Positions 62,065-64,000 of a stretch of 64,000 bases of DNA are shown one piece after another. This DNA is from Aquimarina sp. RZ0. GTDB taxonomy: Bacteria; Bacteroidota; Bacteroidia; Flavobacteriales; Flavobacteriaceae. How positions within the stretch are numbered: the first letter of the stretch is position 1; every line of letters starts with the position of its first letter. The notes beneath the pieces are model-generated. The model saw only the letters and a program-made list of their open reading frames with translations. It searched no databases and had not been told where the DNA came from. The position numbers were made by a program, and so were the translations under genes. The stretch lies in NCBI RefSeq assembly GCF_008370685.1, contig NZ_VTZU01000007.1:1-64000 (forward strand), in the 5' to 3' direction.

Positions 62065-62095
62065 AAAAGCTAGTTGCAATTGTAACTAGCTTTTT
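62065..62095 (+). terminator. terminator of secDF
   Basis: Stem AAAAGCTAGTT / AACTAGCTTTT with an 8-nt loop and T-run, 28 nt after the stop. Confidence 0.9.
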
Positions 62096-62106
62096 CTTTA
62101 TACACA

Positions 62107-62278
62107 AGTAATACGATTTATAACTAAAAATTTCGCATATTCATCGTTTCTTTTTCCTTTCTACTTCGTTTAAAAAATAAACCGTAGCTATAGCTATGCT
62201 TGATTTTTTTGCCTTGCATAAAGAAAAAATAATTCAATGAATTTATACGAATTTTTTAATCACAAATCGTATAATACA
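62107..62278. repeat. long imperfect inverted repeat
   Basis: Left arm TACGATTTATAACTAAAAA... pairs with right arm ...TTTTTTAATCACAAATCGTA. The centre has CCGTAGCTATAGCTATG (62183-62198), another GTAGC/GCTAY core. Size and shape resemble R4. Confidence 0.5.
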
Positions 62279-62280
62279 AA

Positions 62281-62432
62281 TTCTCAAATGAAATTACCTG
62301 CCAAAATCATTTCTTTCTCTTTCACTCACACTTCAAAATAAAGGGTTTCGATAAGGCTGCTATTTATGAATGTTCTTTCTCGCTTGAATTAAAAAATAAT
62401 TTGATTCAGTTTGCGATGATTTTATCTAAGAA
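62281..62432 (+). repeat. dispersed palindromic repeat R2, copy 3 (long)
   Basis: TTCTCAAATGAAATTACCTG at the left and GATGATTTTATCTAAGAA at the right, an imperfect inverted pair, with ~110 nt between. The GATTCAGTTTGCGATG junction is the empty form of the site that holds R1 in copy 1. Confidence 0.7.
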
Positions 62433-62458
62433 CGAGTCAATGATATTGAAATAATAAC

Positions 62459-62667
62459 CTGAACTCGATTATTAATGTTCAAGATTAAAATTCGTTAATT
62501 TGAGACATCCAATAAAATTTTTATTCAGTGTTTAAATTGACAAAAGAAACATGTGTTAAGAATCGGCTTTTGAACCAGAGGGACTTGTTTTTTGTACAAA
62601 ATTCTTATCAGAATTTTATTCAAACTGATGCGTTTGGCACTAATTGAACTCGCTCCATCAATATAAA
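62459..62667 (+). repeat. dispersed intergenic repeat R3, copy 2
   Basis: CTGAACTCGATTATT start, conserved AAAATTCTTATCAGAATTT hairpin and TTCAAACTGATGCG block, and TAATTGAACTCG end. About 30 nt longer than copy 1 in the first third. Confidence 0.75.
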
Positions 62668-62710
62668 GACCGAAAAAAGCTATTTATCAAATAAAATCTG
62701 CATAGAATAT

Positions 62711-62808
62711 TACTCGATAATCGAGATTTAAACCCTCCGGCTTGTCTCAACATCAAAATGTTTTTTTTTCAATAAATACCTAGTAGATTTGTCCCGAGGT
62801 AGTTTGCT
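62711..62808 (+). repeat. dispersed intergenic repeat R1, copy D
   Basis: TACTCGATAATCGAGATTTAA start (identical to copy A), CATCAAAATGTTTTTTTTTC centre, GAGGTAGTTTGCT end. Confidence 0.8.
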
Positions 62809-62962
62809 AACTATCAACTAAAAACGCTTTATTTAATTTTTTTGTAAAACATTATATCGAAACTAAGTTTTTAGCTGATAATCTAGGTTGAAATACTATG
62901 AGACTTACTCAGAGATATTACCAGTTTGATGAATATTTAACGTAGTCGGATATTACTTCTTT

Positions 62963-63454
62963 TTATATTTTTTTAAAAGAAATAGAATCTCCAACTGCCA
63001 AATTTAATTTGTCAGATAATCCAGCATTGATCTCCAAAACATATTTAGCGGGTTTTCCAGAGGGTAAAGAAGTTTCATCTAATGGTTTTGCTTGTTTCTG
63101 AAAACTTACAATTTTAAAATTAGTATCTATATAAATGATATCCAGCGGTATTAAAGTATTCTTCATATAGAAGCTTTGTGGTCTGAATTGCTTCTGAATA
63201 AATAGCATACCTTGATTAGACTCCATAGATTTTCTATACATCAAACCAGTTTCTCTCTCATACTCATTATCTGCAATTTCTATATCAATTTTTTTAATCA
63301 ATGTTGGGATAGTGTCTTTTTTAGTATATAAAGATAATTCTCCTTCTTTAGAGAATAAGATTTCTTTTGTAGAAATATTGGTATTTTCTGATTGTTGCTT
63401 GCATCCTAGAAAGATAATTATCCCAAAGACTGCAATTGTATATTTAAGTAACAT
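62963..63454 (-). CDS. DUF192 family lipoprotein
   Basis: A lipoprotein signal (MLLKYTIAVFGIIIFLGCKQ, Cys 18) precedes the DUF192 domain: IEIADNEYERETGLMYRKSMESNQGMLFIQ (~58-87), RPQSFYMKNTLIPLDIIYID (~91) and SGKPAKYVLEINAGLSDKLNLAVGD near the end. All core motifs of the family (GLM.R, GMLF, FWMKNT-like, PLDIIFID) are visible. The role of DUF192 is unknown; members are usually exported or membrane-bound. It is monocistronic. Confidence 0.92.
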   Translation of the reverse strand: MLLKYTIAVFGIIIFLGCKQQSENTNISTKEILFSKEGELSLYTKKDTIPTLIKKIDIEIADNEYERETGLMYRKSMESNQGMLFIQKQFRPQSFYMKNTLIPLDIIYIDTNFKIVSFQKQAKPLDETSLPSGKPAKYVLEINAGLSDKLNLAVGDSISFKKI

Positions 63455-63540
63455 ATTACTTTTTTGGGATAAAGATATTTAAAAAAATAAGTAAATCAAG
63501 GTAAGTGCTTATTGCAGTCAAAAAGAACTTGCTATAAAGT

Positions 63541-63573
63541 AAGCGGGGAAGTGAATAGTTCGCTTCCCCGCTT
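63541..63573. terminator. GC-rich hairpin terminator
   Basis: Stem AAGCGGGGAAG / CTTCCCCGCTT with an 11-nt loop, 29 nt downstream of the minus-strand stop at 63603. It is the most GC-rich stem in the window. Confidence 0.8.
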
Positions 63574-63602
63574 TTATGAAACAATTTAACCAGATGTTTT
63601 AT

Positions 63603-64000
63603 TTATTTTTTAATTATTTTTTTACTGTCAATTTTTTTGTTATCTATAAGCAAAGAATAGAAGTAAATACCAGGGGTCAGTTTTTGATTATTGATATCTA
63701 AAAAAACATTTCCTCTTTTGGCCACAGGATATGTGTCTATAGTAGTACCCATATTATCAATTAGTACAATTTTAGCATCCGTGATAGTATCGTCCAGGTA
63801 TAATTCTATGGTTGAAAACCCTTGCGTAGGATTAGGATAACTTCTTATTAGTTTAGATGATGATGTATTATTAGGATTGTTTGTATTAGTGTTGTTAATC
63901 TTTTGTTCAAGTTCTGTTACCTTTAACTGTAAACTTTTGATAAGTTCTTGCTGCTCTTTTAACGCTTCTACAAGAATAGGAGTCATATGCGAATAAGAAA
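63603..64000 (-). CDS. C-terminal part of a secreted protein with T9SS sorting domain, 5' end outside window
   Basis: The frame is open at the window edge (upstream codons read ...SYSH before an internal Met), so the gene starts outside. The visible 131 residues are YSHMTPILVEALKEQQELIK with a heptad-like coiled coil, typical of the end of a peptidase S74 (chaperone of endosialidase) domain. After an Asn/Thr linker comes a type A T9SS sorting domain: SYPNPTQGFSTIELYL ... DAKIVLIDNMG ... LTPGIYFYSLL ... KKIIKK. The product is probably a trimeric surface fibre exported through the type IX system. Confidence 0.85.
   Translation of the reverse strand, partial: SYSHMTPILVEALKEQQELIKSLQLKVTELEQKINNTNTNNPNNTSSSKLIRSYPNPTQGFSTIELYLDDTITDAKIVLIDNMGTTIDTYPVAKRGNVFLDINNQKLTPGIYFYSLLIDNKKIDSKKIIKK

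Larger units (their letters stand above)
62096..62962. other. repeat-rich intergenic region of ~870 bp
   Basis: Holds, in order, a long imperfect palindrome (62107-62278), R2 copy 3 (62281-62432), R3 copy 2 (62459-62667) and R1 copy D (62711-62808). No gene is supportable. This is the densest repeat cluster of the window. Confidence 0.7.

Overview
The window looks like a chromosome segment of a marine member of the Flavobacteriaceae (phylum Bacteroidota). The evidence is low overall GC, promoters of the TTG-N18..20-TAnnTTTG type with little Shine-Dalgarno signal, a type IX secretion (T9SS) sorting domain, one-piece SecDF, DUF2911, DUF6702 and WbqC proteins, and many short lipoproteins. An Aquimarina-like genus is an inference only. 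No rRNA operon, transposase, CRISPR array or prophage was seen.

Layout. 1-2378: the 5' part of a secreted collagen-like protein (about 200 Gly-X-Y triplets), followed by a lone tRNA-Gly. 2913-18694: a cell-surface polysaccharide or protein-glycosylation locus. It holds a flippase-like membrane protein, two GT2 glycosyltransferases, two GT-C type membrane enzymes with TPR tails, a WbpB/WbpD pair for 3-amino-uronic sugars, a WbqC protein, a NeuD/PglD-like acyltransferase, an HTTM membrane protein, a WecE-type aminotransferase and a small membrane-anchored TPR protein. 18913-25689: glutaminase, dipeptidase E, a four-gene run (two carboxypeptidase-regulatory-like proteins, a DUF6702 protein, an M1 metallopeptidase) and TatA. 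26238-42254: a mixed accessory stretch with a subtilase lipoprotein, an O-methyltransferase, an unlisted small GG-leader peptide gene, kynureninase, two AraC regulators, a frameshifted MFS transporter, a T9SS-domain pseudogene, a Crp-like regulator with redox and flavin genes, a methyltransferase and kynurenine 3-monooxygenase. 42561-53231: mostly minus-strand genes (two unknown secreted proteins, aldehyde dehydrogenase, sterol-desaturase family, VOC, RluF, hydrolase, cupin, lipoprotein, HerA-like ATPase). 53401-64000: RidA-like lipoprotein, QueE, twin 32-codon genes, DUF2911 protein, AsnB, SecDF, DUF192 lipoprotein and the end of a T9SS cargo protein.

The most unusual content is small or non-coding. 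Two tandem 32-residue peptides share length and an identical SNAIHR C-terminus, each behind a -7 promoter box. A 56-residue peptide with a double-glycine leader has no neighbouring transporter. At least five families of short intergenic repeats are dispersed through the window, several palindromic and two apparently nested inside each other. An AraC regulator faces a transporter across a 15-bp direct repeat with 21-bp period.

Working together: the sugar locus would make nucleotide-activated amino sugars (WbpB, WbpD, WecE), assemble them on lipid (GT2 proteins) and transfer or modify at the membrane (GT-C proteins). The kynurenine genes together would yield 3-hydroxyanthranilate, but no enzyme for the next step lies in the window.
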